Shown here piece after piece: positions 25,566 to 33,876 of a DNA stretch of 51,853 nt. Every line of letters begins with the position of its first letter. The stretch's first letter is position 1. The DNA lies in the NCBI GenBank assembly GCA_902800715.1, contig CADCFN010000017.1, forward strand, positions 1-51,853, written 5' to 3'. The position numbers and the translations under genes are program-made. The notes below the pieces were generated by a model. That model was not told the origin of the DNA. It saw nothing but the letters and a program-made list of their open reading frames with translations, and made no database searches. The stretch comes from an uncultured Bacteroidales bacterium (GTDB taxonomy: Bacteria > Bacteroidota > Bacteroidia > Bacteroidales > Muribaculaceae).

Positions 25566-27464
25566 ATGAAAAAGTATCTGATAATAGTATTGTGTGCTGG
25601 TGTCGCACTTTCGATGATTGCCAATGACCGAGTGATTACCCGCGAACGGTTAAGGATTGCAAATAAAGAGGCTGTGCCCACTGGCAGTCTCGTAACCTCT
25701 AGTGACCGTGATGCCCAGGTGTCGCTCCATCGCTTCTTGCAGGAACGCAACCTCACGCTCGACGATAACAAGTTCAACCGTTCTGTCTCGCTGCGTGGAA
25801 CAGGCCACGTGATGGGAGAAAAGATTCTCATGGTTGACACCTATGACTTTGACTGGGATTCAGTAGCCAGTGTGGCGGCTGTGGTTGACACGTCCTATTT
25901 CATGCAGGGCAAGATGACTCAGCTCTCACATCAAGCCAATGCCCCGTCTCAATATATGTCTGATGATGTCTATATGGTGGACTTTTACCAGGATTTCCGT
26001 ATTCCCATCGATGTGGACTCCATCAACGGTTATGTTTGTTTATTGACGGGAGTGCCATTGGTGGAAATAACCGGTAACTATGAGGTGACTTCTGGTGATC
26101 AAGTCTGGTTCACCGATCGTTCTACCAGTACCTCTTATTGGCGGGTAACAAGGCGCCTGTATGCTATGCCCGAGTCTTGGTTGGCAGGTGATGACGCAAT
26201 TTATGACATTTATGGTTCCGTCTATGGTGATGGCTCTATCTCGTTACAGGGCGGATTCGGTTTTCTTATTGAGCGTGAAGAGACCTATGTGCAAAACGGC
26301 ATTCCAGGTGAAACCGAGGTTTCCTGGGGGCTCTCTCCAATTTTTAGGAATTTCTACATGTTCACGCCCAATGCGGTACATGAATATAAAGGGAAGAGCT
26401 CTTCTCCTGGCTCTGGTGGCAGTGTAGCGAATTATGCAGAATTAATAGGGCATATATTCTACCCCGAAGGCACTACTGGCGGAGTCGTACATCGTCCCAT
26501 CACCCCCCGTCCCGTTAAACCCAAGCCCGTCAATCCCCGTCCAATTAATCACGCCAACGCCACCTTATGCGTCAGTCATGGTGGGACCGATGGCGGCATC
26601 GACCCTGGAAGGGATTCTGAACCGGACCGTGGCATGACCTTCTCAGTTGTGTCACACACGAAGTCTTATTCTCAGCCAGTATACATGTATCAGCAAGACG
26701 ATTCCACTATGCTCGTTTACAACCTGTTTGGCAAGGATTACAGCTGGAATTACATCATCATGCGTCCCGATGGCTCCGTATTGTTACCGAGCCAGCAGAT
26801 GGGCTACTATTCGTCAAAGTACGAAATCATCTATAACGGTTCAATGGTCGGAGACAGCATTCAGTTGGATAATCAGGGAACGCTGGATGATTCAGGTGCC
26901 ATTACATGGAATGATACGTATTTCTTCACCGAGAGTGGTATGCAGAGCTACCATTATTGGGACAATCGACTGTACTTTGCTGATGGCTCTTCGTTCATGT
27001 TTCTCCCAGCACCAGTGTTCGCCATGCCACAGCTGACCGACAGCACTGTGACTTTCACTGCCTCAACGGGTCGTAGCGATGCAACCGTTTATATCGTCGA
27101 GTATGACCCGATGGAGTATGCTATAATAGACGAGGATTCAGATGCTTATGCCGTCTCGCGTGAAGACGCGCCGCGGACGGTATATCTGTATGCCTATGCC
27201 GAGGCCTTAAATGGTGACGAATGGATTTACAGCGATTATACAGAGTTTGAATACGAGGTGCCGGCATTCTTCATGCCCGGTGACGTGAACGGTGACCGCA
27301 CAGTCTCTATCGCCGACATAACGATATTGATTGACTATCTGCTGGACGAACAGTCTGAGGATATCAACGCTTTCCATCACAGTGAAGCCGATGTCAATCG
27401 CGACGGCGTCATCAGCATCGCCGATGTGACCCGTCTCATCGATCACATCCTCTCACTCGAGTAA
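25566..27464 (+). CDS. Secreted protein with proline-rich linker and C-terminal dockerin-type repeats (2)
   Basis: 632 residues from MKKYLIIVLCAGVALSMIAND, a signal peptide. An upstream GTG would add six residues and is not needed. The body has no family I can name. It contains a basic proline linker (RPITPRPVKPKPVNPRPINH, about 310-330), a beta-rich region after it, and an end module with two calcium loops: DVNGDRTVSIADITILIDYLLDE and DVNRDGVISIADVTRLIDHILSLE. It belongs with the other dockerin-ending proteins of this region by layout, not by body sequence. It is flanked on both sides by inverted-repeat elements. Confidence 0.8.
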   Translation: MKKYLIIVLCAGVALSMIANDRVITRERLRIANKEAVPTGSLVTSSDRDAQVSLHRFLQERNLTLDDNKFNRSVSLRGTGHVMGEKILMVDTYDFDWDSVASVAAVVDTSYFMQGKMTQLSHQANAPSQYMSDDVYMVDFYQDFRIPIDVDSINGYVCLLTGVPLVEITGNYEVTSGDQVWFTDRSTSTSYWRVTRRLYAMPESWLAGDDAIYDIYGSVYGDGSISLQGGFGFLIEREETYVQNGIPGETEVSWGLSPIFRNFYMFTPNAVHEYKGKSSSPGSGGSVANYAELIGHIFYPEGTTGGVVHRPITPRPVKPKPVNPRPINHANATLCVSHGGTDGGIDPGRDSEPDRGMTFSVVSHTKSYSQPVYMYQQDDSTMLVYNLFGKDYSWNYIIMRPDGSVLLPSQQMGYYSSKYEIIYNGSMVGDSIQLDNQGTLDDSGAITWNDTYFFTESGMQSYHYWDNRLYFADGSSFMFLPAPVFAMPQLTDSTVTFTASTGRSDATVYIVEYDPMEYAIIDEDSDAYAVSREDAPRTVYLYAYAEALNGDEWIYSDYTEFEYEVPAFFMPGDVNGDRTVSIADITILIDYLLDEQSEDINAFHHSEADVNRDGVISIADVTRLIDHILSLE

Positions 27465-27555
27465 CAGGAATTGGAAACGACGGTGTGTCATAAAAACCGC
27501 CAAAGCAACTGAACCGTGCTTACGCACGGGAAATTTAAACAAATTATTATCATTA

Positions 27556-27818
27556 GTGTCCCGTTAAAAATCGACAAGACAGATGTAAGTTATTTATAGT
27601 AAGATTGTTATAAAGGTTATTCAAGCGCACGGATTTGAAATCACTTTGCAATGAATAACAAATTGGTTCTGTTACTTTTAATGCTAATTGCGCTAATTAT
27701 ACAAATCTCACGAATAGATTAAAATACTGGCATCAAATTAGTTAAATTCGTGAAATTCGCATTAGCCCCGCAGGGTTCAGAGGCAAATCTTTATCATTTC
27801 CTGATTTTAACGGGACGC
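27556..27818. repeat. Inner inverted-repeat element B, nested in element A copy 2
   Basis: Bounded by GTGTCCCGTTAAAAATC and, inverted, GTCCCGTTAAAATC. It carries the second copy of the dispersed CCCTGCGGGG repeat at 27740-27776. At 263 bp with no gene it fits a small non-autonomous element. Confidence 0.55.
27740..27776 (-). repeat. Dispersed intergenic repeat, copy 2
   Basis: On the minus strand it reads CCCTGCGGGGCTAATGC then ATTTCACGAATT, nearly the same as 722-757. Confidence 0.55.
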
Positions 27819-27966
27819 CAGTGAATTGTTATATTAAAATTAATAGTACAACGGCTTGTACATAATTTTAAATATAATTTGATTAATTTCCCGCCCAGAG
27901 GGCGGTTATAGTTCTGGCATTTGTTTTTTGACACACCGTCGTCATTTCAGGTGTTTTAGCGTCAGT

Positions 27967-29010
27967 TTACTTTGTGCTCAACAGCCAGTCGATGAGGACT
28001 GTGACATCTTTGACGTCACTCTTGCCGTCACCGTTCACGTCGTCCACGTCGGTACTGCCGTTAATCATTCCGTCAATCATGCCTGTTACCATCGTAATGC
28101 CTTTCGGTGTCTTGCCTGGAGCATTGACGAGGGGACGAGGCCTTATGACAGGATGGTCCAAACCAGGCTTCAGCCCGCCATTCAACTGCTCACCGCCACC
28201 ATTGCCGCCGGGCTTGATGGAACCCTTCACTAAGCCATCGGGCGATGTGCCGACCAATCTATGCGGGTTCCCCGAGTCACCATCGTCCATGTCCCAGTCA
28301 CCAAGACGGTGTGGAATCGGACCAGGGATAGGCTCGTCCCAATCGCGTGGCCTTTTACCGCCGATCAGCGACGGGGCGTCACCGCCGTCGGGCTTGACGG
28401 TGCCCTTCACCAGGCCGTCGGGCGATGTGCCGACCAAACTATGCGGGTTACCCGAGTCACCATCGTCCACGTCCCCGTCCAAGCCGTCAAAACTGCCAGG
28501 ACCAATAGGCACGATGGGCTCACTGAATTCCCTAGGCCTTTTACCGCCGTTCAGCGACGGGGCGTCACCGCCGCCAGGCCTGACGGAGCCCTTCACCAGG
28601 CCGTCGGGCGATGTGCCGACCAAACTATGCGGGTTACCCGAGCCACCACCGTCCATGTCCCAGTCACCAAGACGGTGTGGAAACGGACCAGGGATAGGCT
28701 CGTCCCAGTCGCGTGACTTGCGCTGCAGCGACGGGGCGTCACCGCCGTCGGGCTTGACGGTGCCCTTCACGAGGCCGTCGAGAGGAGAACCACTAGAGTC
28801 GCCATCGTCGGTCACGTCGCCGCTCCCTGAGCCACCATTGCTTTTCTCTATGGGTCTGGGGCCGATTGGTCTTTCCCAAGGGCTAGGTCGGGCGCCGTTC
28901 AGCGACGGGGCGTCACTGCCAGCGGGTGCTACGCGCTTGGTGTCCTGGGCTTGACTGACAAAGGTCATGCCGGCACAGAGGCAAACAATCAAAAATGAAA
29001 ACTTCTTCAT
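27967..29010 (-). CDS. Secreted tandem-repeat protein with C-terminal dockerin-type end (3)
   Basis: 347 residues from MKKFSFLIVCLCAGMTFVSQAQ; a longer frame upstream has no signal sequence, so this ATG is preferred. Most of the protein is about four copies of a 60-62 residue unit rich in G, P, D and S, with the pattern GNPHSLVGTSPDGLVKG, then KPDGGDAPSL, then RDWDEPIPGP and HRLGDWDMD. The first copy is degenerate. The end has one good calcium loop, DVNGDGKSDVKDVTVLIDWLLSTK, preceded by a loop-less partner (VTGMIDGMINGS). Composition suggests an extended, disordered surface protein. The function is unknown. Confidence 0.8.
   Translation of the reverse strand: MKKFSFLIVCLCAGMTFVSQAQDTKRVAPAGSDAPSLNGARPSPWERPIGPRPIEKSNGGSGSGDVTDDGDSSGSPLDGLVKGTVKPDGGDAPSLQRKSRDWDEPIPGPFPHRLGDWDMDGGGSGNPHSLVGTSPDGLVKGSVRPGGGDAPSLNGGKRPREFSEPIVPIGPGSFDGLDGDVDDGDSGNPHSLVGTSPDGLVKGTVKPDGGDAPSLIGGKRPRDWDEPIPGPIPHRLGDWDMDDGDSGNPHRLVGTSPDGLVKGSIKPGGNGGGEQLNGGLKPGLDHPVIRPRPLVNAPGKTPKGITMVTGMIDGMINGSTDVDDVNGDGKSDVKDVTVLIDWLLSTK
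28200..28800. repeat. 180-186 bp tandem repeat within the secreted repeat protein gene
   Basis: GGCGATGTGCCGACCAA recurs at about 28241, 28421 and 28607, with a diverged fourth unit near 28780, so the period is 180-186 bp, a multiple of three. DNA identity between central units is high, which permits copy-number change by recombination without breaking the frame. Confidence 0.8.
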
Positions 29011-29205
29011 AATTCTCTTGTTTTTTGTGATGAATAATACTTTTTCCCATGCCGAATCCAAGTGAGCGCAGCCGGGTTTCCGCAAGGGCTGTTGACTAAC
29101 TCTTGTCGAGGTGGCAGTAACGCGCTCGATTACCGCTTGCAAGTTCCACCCGACGGTCACTTGTTAAAGACATGCCAAAACAAATGCTCTTGCTCTTCTG
29201 GATTG

Positions 29206-29213
29206 CAAACTTA
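29206..29213 (-). promoter_or_regulatory. -7 promoter motif for the tandem-repeat protein gene
   Basis: TAAGTTTG on the minus strand preceded by CCAC, 196 bp upstream of the ATG at 29010. Confidence 0.55.
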
Positions 29214-29262
29214 GTGGATGTCACAAAAAATGGCATCAATAAAAAGACGGTTTTTCTATAAA

Positions 29263-29279
29263 TGTCAAAATTTTTGACA
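29263..29279. promoter_or_regulatory. Palindromic operator-like site
   Basis: TGTCAAAATTTTTGACA, 8-bp arms around one base, about 50 bp upstream of the -7 motif at 29206 and just inside the conserved box at 29286. It has the size of a dimeric regulator site. Confidence 0.4.
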
Positions 29280-29285
29280 GAAAAA

Positions 29286-29302
29286 TGTCCAATTTTTTTA
29301 CA
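29286..29302 (-). promoter_or_regulatory. 17-bp conserved upstream box, copy 2
   Basis: Identical to 24705-24721 (TGTAAAAAAATTGGACA on the minus strand), 72 bp from the -7 motif at 29206-29213. Confidence 0.55.
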
Positions 29303-29490
29303 ATTCTGGATTTTGTGCCTTGTGACAGAGGCTCTGCCCAGTGCTTCTAAAAGAATCATGCAGATGAAAGGATAGGTCAATTCTTTCAAGAATCAGTTAT
29401 TACTGTCAATCCATCATCCCTGGATTTGGACGCGGCTCCTGTCGGCAGGTCTCTAACTCATATTAACTTAATGAAAATTAGCACACTAGT

Positions 29491-29651
29491 GGCTGTGCCA
29501 TAATTGCAATTCCAGCAAAAGAATCCGTGCTACGCACGGAGAAATCAAGAAAAATTTGTATAAAAATTAAACAAATCAATTATTCATAATTTTGTTCAAT
29601 TTCTCGGCCGTTAGGCCGATTAAAAAGCCAGAGGCGAATTATGACACAGCC
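29491..29651. repeat. Inverted-repeat element A, copy 3
   Basis: Ends GGCTGTGCCATAATT and, inverted, GGCTGTGTCATAATT. Inside are the hairpins CCGTGCTACGCACGG and CGGCCGTTAGGCCG, each followed inward by AGAAAT, with an AT-rich centre. It is the best-preserved copy of the family. Confidence 0.7.
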
Positions 29652-29679
29652 TCTAGCTTTTTATGGTGTCATGCTCCAC

Positions 29680-29905
29680 GTAACTATTCAGCAAATCACC
29701 GTGATGCCCAACCCCACGCTAAGCCGCAAAGACGCTAAGATATTGATTTAAAAAACAATAATGTATTGTTCCGCTGAGGATGACTATCAGCAATGCAATG
29801 TGTTAAAGCCATGAGATGATTTTCATAGATAAACTTATGACATTGATTATAAAAAACTTAGCGTCTTTGCGCCTTTGCGTGGGGACATATTCGGTGAATA
29901 GTTAC
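29680..29905. mobile_element. MITE-like element C with terminal inverted repeats and target duplication
   Basis: About 226 bp with perfect 11-bp ends GTAACTATTCA, and longer imperfect inner arms (CCCCACGC...GCAAAGACGCTAAG against its complement). It is flanked by TGCTCCAC on both sides (29672-29679 and 29906-29913), an 8-bp direct repeat as left by transposition. There is no coding capacity. GTAA ends and 8-bp duplication resemble IS66-type elements, but that link is inferred. Confidence 0.75.
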
Positions 29906-29974
29906 TGCTCCACGAGAAGTGTTAAAAAATGCTAATTTCTGCGCCTGAATGATTACTAATCATTATGAATAAAG

Positions 29975-29982
29975 TATATTTG
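29975..29982 (+). promoter_or_regulatory. -7 promoter motif for dockerin protein 4
   Basis: TATATTTG, 136 bp before the ATG at 30111 and about 60 bp after the end of element C. Confidence 0.5.
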
Positions 29983-30110
29983 TAAACTTAAATGGCTATT
30001 CTTGTGGGCTAGAGGAAAAAAGTTATTTCACAAATGGTGATGGACTTGGAGATTCCGCTTTCAAGGAGCTTGATAGATGGCATTTGTGTAACTCTAAAAA
30101 GGATAAAAAA

Positions 30111-30821
30111 ATGAAAAAGTATCTATTGATTTCCGCGTTTTGTGTTTGTGCAGCCCTGTCGGCTATGGCAGGGGAGCAGCGTGTTGAACGGACTGATGGC
30201 TTGGTAGTGACGCAGACCAGCCAGCCTCAGAGCCAGATTAACCCGTCGGCAGACGAAATGGGCAACTATAGTGATGACATGTCTAGTCATGAGTCATGTA
30301 AAATTACTTACTCTGGTATGGCGTCGCATTATAACATTACAGTTGCTGGAATTAGTGGACCCGTGTATACTACCCTAGGAACTGGTGGCCGTGTGCCGAG
30401 ACCGATTAGACCACCAAAACCAGGCGACGAACCCGATCCTGGTGAAACCATTGAGTCTACCATTCGTGACATCTTAACTAATGGGGGCGGTAATCACAGC
30501 TTTTTTGCAAAGCATCATGGCTTTGATGGTCCTGAAATTGTAACTTTAGGCACTGGCGGGAAAGTGCCAAAACCGATTAAGCCCAGAACTTCAAATCCTG
30601 GTGACCAGTTAACCCCCATGACTTATGGTGGAGGTAATCCTTTGACTTTTGTCTCGACCAGTCATGGCAGTAAGCCTGCTGGTGATATCAATAGTGACGG
30701 CGTGCTGAACCTTGAGGATGTAACTGCCATGGTAGACAGCCTGTTGAGTGCCCGTAATAATGGTGAGGGCAACGGCATCGGTGATGTCACAGGTGTGATT
30801 GACCAGCTGTTGGGTGAATGA
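30111..30821 (+). CDS. Small secreted protein with dockerin-like C terminus (4)
   Basis: 236 residues from MKKYLLISAFCVCAALSAMAG; an upstream in-frame ATG adds only nine polar residues. The body contains two copies of a short unit, GP-x2-TTLGTGGRVPRPIRPP and GP-x2-VTLGTGGKVPKPIKPR, about 55 residues apart, and is rich in G, P and S. The end is a weakened dockerin-like pair: DINSDGVLNLEDVTAMVDSLLSA keeps most of a calcium loop, while GEGNGIGDVTGVIDQLLGE has lost it. I cannot assign a function. Confidence 0.75.
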   Translation: MKKYLLISAFCVCAALSAMAGEQRVERTDGLVVTQTSQPQSQINPSADEMGNYSDDMSSHESCKITYSGMASHYNITVAGISGPVYTTLGTGGRVPRPIRPPKPGDEPDPGETIESTIRDILTNGGGNHSFFAKHHGFDGPEIVTLGTGGKVPKPIKPRTSNPGDQLTPMTYGGGNPLTFVSTSHGSKPAGDINSDGVLNLEDVTAMVDSLLSARNNGEGNGIGDVTGVIDQLLGE

Positions 30822-30862
30822 CAACAAGCGCAGCAAGCGATTGTTTTTGTCTTAAGGAATAA

Positions 30863-30900
30863 TGAGGGTGCACGGCAACCGTCCGCGCACCCTCAATGTT
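30863..30900 (+). terminator. Intrinsic terminator after dockerin gene 4
   Basis: Stem TGAGGGTGC (30863-30871) with GCACCCTCA (30887-30895), inner CGG/CCG pairing, then TGTTTTT. Confidence 0.75.
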
Positions 30901-30977
30901 TTTAAATGATATAGTCGCGATTTTTTTCGGGCAAAGTGCCTGTTGATTCGGCAATTTTTTGTATCTTCGCTGCCATT

Positions 30978-31505
30978 ATGCAGAACTACGGAACAATATT
31001 GGTCATTGACGACAACGAGGCAATTCTCACCGCGTTGAAATATTGCCTGGCAGGGACCTTTGACAGGGTGTTGACCCTGGTCTCGCCAGACTCGGTACTC
31101 ACCTTGCTGGAGCAGGAAGAAGTGGATATCGTCCTGCTGGATATGAACTTCACTTTGGGCGTGAACAGCGGGCAGGACGGCTTGATGTGGCTGCAGGCCA
31201 TTCGCAAGCGCCATCCTGAGCTGCCGGTCGTGCTCATCACGGCTTATGCCGACGTGCAGCTGGCGGTGCGCGGTCTCAAGCGCGGTGCTGCCGATTTCGT
31301 CACCAAGCCCTGGGACAACGACGAACTGGTGCGCAAGTTGAAGGACGTGCTGGACAGCAGCGATGAGGTGGCGACACTCGACGAAGTGGAGGCCGACCAC
31401 ATCAGGCGTGCCCTCGACCGTTGCCACGGCAACCTCTCTCAGGCCGCCGATCTGTTGGGCATCTCCCGGCAGACGTTGTATAACAAAATGAAAAGACTGC
31501 AATGA
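30978..31505 (+). CDS. Response regulator with REC and Fis-type HTH, no AAA domain
   Basis: 175 residues from MQNYGTILVIDDNEA. The receiver domain has acidic D11-D12, phospho-acceptor D55 (IVLLDMNF), T88 and K110 (VTKPWD). It is joined directly to a Fis/HTH_8 helix-turn-helix at about 135-172 (RALDRCHGNLSQAADLLGISRQTLYNKM). NtrC-type regulators carry an AAA+ sigma-54 domain between these parts; it is absent, so the layout is that of RegA/PrrA/ActR. The kinase gene overlaps by 4 bp (ATGA). A near-match to the -7 motif (TATCTTCG, 30962-30969) lies only 8 bp before the ATG, so the leader may be very short. Confidence 0.9.
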   Translation: MQNYGTILVIDDNEAILTALKYCLAGTFDRVLTLVSPDSVLTLLEQEEVDIVLLDMNFTLGVNSGQDGLMWLQAIRKRHPELPVVLITAYADVQLAVRGLKRGAADFVTKPWDNDELVRKLKDVLDSSDEVATLDEVEADHIRRALDRCHGNLSQAADLLGISRQTLYNKMKRLQ

Positions 31506-32368
31506 CGTCCACGGCGTGGATAGTGGTTGGCGTGCTGGTGGTGCTGTTCCTCTTGTGGTTCTGGCGTCACCAACGGATGCTCGCTGGGCGTGCCCGGCTG
31601 ATGCAGGAAGCCATCCGCAACCATGACTTGACGTTCAGGCTGCCCACACGGCACATGTTCAGCGGCGAGAGGGCGTTGCAGGAAACGCTCAATCAGCTGG
31701 GTGAGCACATCCGTGAACAGGTCAACCTGGGCGAGGTGGAGTCGTGGGAGAAACTCACCCGAGTGCTCACCCACGAGATTATGAACGCTACAGCCCCGAT
31801 TGCAAGCATCAGCCAGTCGATGCTGCATCACCCTGCTGTCAAGGACTCTGACCTGGAAGAGGGCATCAACGCCATTCACAACACGGTGGTTCACCTCAAC
31901 TCCTTCGTGGACGGCTACCGCAAGTATTCGCAGCTGCAGAAACCCGTACCTAAGGCTGTTGACCTGATAGCTGCTGTCAATGACGTGGAGCAGTTGTTCC
32001 CTGACGCAAAATGGCAGAATAAGCTGCCCGACGAGGTCATCATCAAGACTGACCCCAACCTGTTGAGGCAGATTCTCATCAACCTCATCAAGAATGCGAT
32101 TGAGGCTGGCGCCAACACCATGGGCGTCGAGTGTGAAATGGGACAGGAGGGTAGAGTGCTCCTTTACATCAGCAATGATGGCGAGCTTATTCCCGCCGAG
32201 GCACGCGCCTCAATCTTCATCCCGTTCTTCACCACCAAGCGCAAGGGCAACGGCATCGGCTTGTCGCTGAGCCGGCGTCTGCTCACCATCCAGGGCGGCA
32301 TGATGTCGCTGCTGGATGAGCCGCGCTACGGTTTCCGCACCACATTCCTGCTCGAGTTCCCCAAGTGA
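31502..32368 (+). CDS. Sensor histidine kinase with minimal input region
   Basis: 288 residues. One membrane helix (about 5-20) is followed almost directly by a helical dimerisation region with H91 in the H-box LTHEIMNATAPI. The ATPase domain has the N-box NLIKNAIEA (N198), a D-x-G at 226-228 and a G-box KGNGIGLSLSRRL (248-260). There is no periplasmic sensor domain, so the signal must come from the membrane, a partner or the 21-80 linker. It overlaps the regulator gene by 4 bp and ends 83 bp before the transglutaminase-like gene. The presumed job is to phosphorylate D55 of that regulator. Confidence 0.93.
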   Translation: MTSTAWIVVGVLVVLFLLWFWRHQRMLAGRARLMQEAIRNHDLTFRLPTRHMFSGERALQETLNQLGEHIREQVNLGEVESWEKLTRVLTHEIMNATAPIASISQSMLHHPAVKDSDLEEGINAIHNTVVHLNSFVDGYRKYSQLQKPVPKAVDLIAAVNDVEQLFPDAKWQNKLPDEVIIKTDPNLLRQILINLIKNAIEAGANTMGVECEMGQEGRVLLYISNDGELIPAEARASIFIPFFTTKRKGNGIGLSLSRRLLTIQGGMMSLLDEPRYGFRTTFLLEFPK

Positions 32369-32417
32369 CGGACAGGTTTTTTGCTATGGTGCTGAGCCCA
32401 ATTTCGAATAATTGATG

Positions 32418-32425
32418 TAAATTTG
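32418..32425 (+). promoter_or_regulatory. -7 promoter motif for the murein-peptide run
   Basis: TAAATTTG, 27 bp upstream of the ATG at 32452. Confidence 0.6.
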
Positions 32426-32451
32426 CCCGTTAAAACTAAAGCAAAAGAGAA

Positions 32452-33876
32452 ATGAAGATAAAGAAACAATTGTTGGCGCTGGCTATGAGCGCTTTGGCAC
32501 TGTCGGGAGCCGCAGGTGCACCTGACTGGCAACCCCAGGTGGACCAGCTGATTGCACAGGGCGAATTTGCACGCGCCGAGAAGGTGATGAAGTCATTGCC
32601 CAAGAAGGTCCGTCAAGCCGACGCCGTGCGCATCGACTCGCTGCGCACCATCATGCAGCGCATCCGCACCGACTTTCGCATCACCCCCGAGGAGGGCGTG
32701 AAAATGATTCGAGAAAAGATGCCCGACGCCACCGATGCCCAAATCGAGAACTGGAAACGCACCCGCGCCCTCGAGGTGATGAACATCGACGGCAAGGAGA
32801 TGTGGTTCCGTAAGAGCGTGGGTAACCTGTGGCTGCTGGGCAAGGAATTTGCCGCCCAGAATGCCGCCGACAACCACGAGAGCTTCCTCACGCGACGCAA
32901 GTATTACCTGGAGGCGATGCGCACCCCTGCCGACGCGAACAACGTGCGCGACTGGCGCCGCATGAACATCACCTTCACCCTCGACGTGGATGCCGATGCC
33001 ATCCCCGCTGGCGAGACGCTGCGCGTGTGGATGCCGTTCCCCTACGAGAACCTGCGTCAGAAGAATATCCGCCTCGAGAGCAGCAACCGCCCGGTGACCT
33101 TCAGTCAGGGAAGCCAGCACCACACCGTCTATATGGAGGCAGTGGCCGAGAAGGGCAAGCCCACCCACTTTGAATACACTTTCTCCTACGATGTGGGAGA
33201 GCGCCACTATAGCCAGCAGGACCTCATCGCCATGCTGGAGCCCTATAACACCAAGAGCCCTGAATACATCAGGTTCACGGGCAACGAGCCGCGCCATGTC
33301 ATCATCACCGACGAAATCAGAGCGATGGCACGCAGGATTGTGGGCAATGAGACCAATCCCGTCAAGCAGGCTGCCAAAGTCTATGAGTGGATAGGCTACA
33401 ACCTGCCGTGGGCTGGCGCACGTGAGTACAGCACCCTTGCCAACATTCCGCAGTATGTCATCGAGAACAATCACGGCGACTGCGGTCAGGTGGGACTGCT
33501 CTACATCACGCTGGTGCGCTCGCTGGGCATTCCCGCACGCTGGGAAAGCGGTTGGATGTTGCATCCCGACGAAATCAACTGGCATGACTGGTGCGAGACC
33601 TATTTTGAGGGCATCGGCTGGATTCCCACCGACCCGTCATTCGGCCGCAGCGCCGTGGGTACTGCACTCAACGACTACTATGCCACGGGCATCGACGTGT
33701 ACCGCATGGCGACCAACGAGGGTGTGGGCGACAAGTTGAGCCCGCCCAAGACCTTCATCCGCAGCGAGACCGTCGATTTCCAGCCTGGTGAAGTCGAGTG
33801 GCGCAAGGGTAACCTGTTCTATGACAAGTGGAACAGCCATCTGAAAGTAAATTCAATAACACCGATAAAGAAATGA
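32452..33876 (+). CDS. Exported transglutaminase-like cysteine peptidase
   Basis: 474 residues with a signal peptide (about 1-22). The C-terminal half is a transglutaminase-like core with the triad C344 (NNHGDCGQVGLLY), H378 (NWHDWCETYF) and D394 (IPTDPSFG). Bacterial members usually cleave rather than cross-link. The N-terminal 300 residues, partly helical and partly beta-rich, are unassigned. It is followed, with a 4-bp ATGA overlap, by an NlpC/P60 peptidase and then a dipeptide epimerase, which places it in periplasmic breakdown of peptidoglycan peptides. The exact bond is unknown. Confidence 0.85.
   Translation: MKIKKQLLALAMSALALSGAAGAPDWQPQVDQLIAQGEFARAEKVMKSLPKKVRQADAVRIDSLRTIMQRIRTDFRITPEEGVKMIREKMPDATDAQIENWKRTRALEVMNIDGKEMWFRKSVGNLWLLGKEFAAQNAADNHESFLTRRKYYLEAMRTPADANNVRDWRRMNITFTLDVDADAIPAGETLRVWMPFPYENLRQKNIRLESSNRPVTFSQGSQHHTVYMEAVAEKGKPTHFEYTFSYDVGERHYSQQDLIAMLEPYNTKSPEYIRFTGNEPRHVIITDEIRAMARRIVGNETNPVKQAAKVYEWIGYNLPWAGAREYSTLANIPQYVIENNHGDCGQVGLLYITLVRSLGIPARWESGWMLHPDEINWHDWCETYFEGIGWIPTDPSFGRSAVGTALNDYYATGIDVYRMATNEGVGDKLSPPKTFIRSETVDFQPGEVEWRKGNLFYDKWNSHLKVNSITPIKK

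Larger units (their letters stand above)
27478..27942. repeat. Inverted-repeat element A, copy 2, with another element inside
   Basis: The ends are inverted GACGGTGTGTCA (27478-27489) and TGACACACCGTC. Just inside are the hairpins CCGTGCTTACGCACGG and CCGCCCAGAGGGCGG, each next to GGAAATT, as in copies 1 and 3. It is about 465 bp because a second inverted-repeat element (27556-27818) lies in its middle. It fills the spacer between dockerin gene 2 and the repeat-protein gene. Confidence 0.65.

Noticed and set aside
28200-28800. Possible CRISPR array
   Set aside because: The repeats are 180-186 bp, in frame, and encode a protein with a signal peptide. There are no short conserved repeats with unique spacers and no cas genes.
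29920-29936. A third copy of the 17-bp upstream box before dockerin gene 4
   Set aside because: TGTTAAAAAATGC is only loosely similar, and its distance to the -7 motif (about 55 bp instead of 88 bp from box start) does not match the two true copies.
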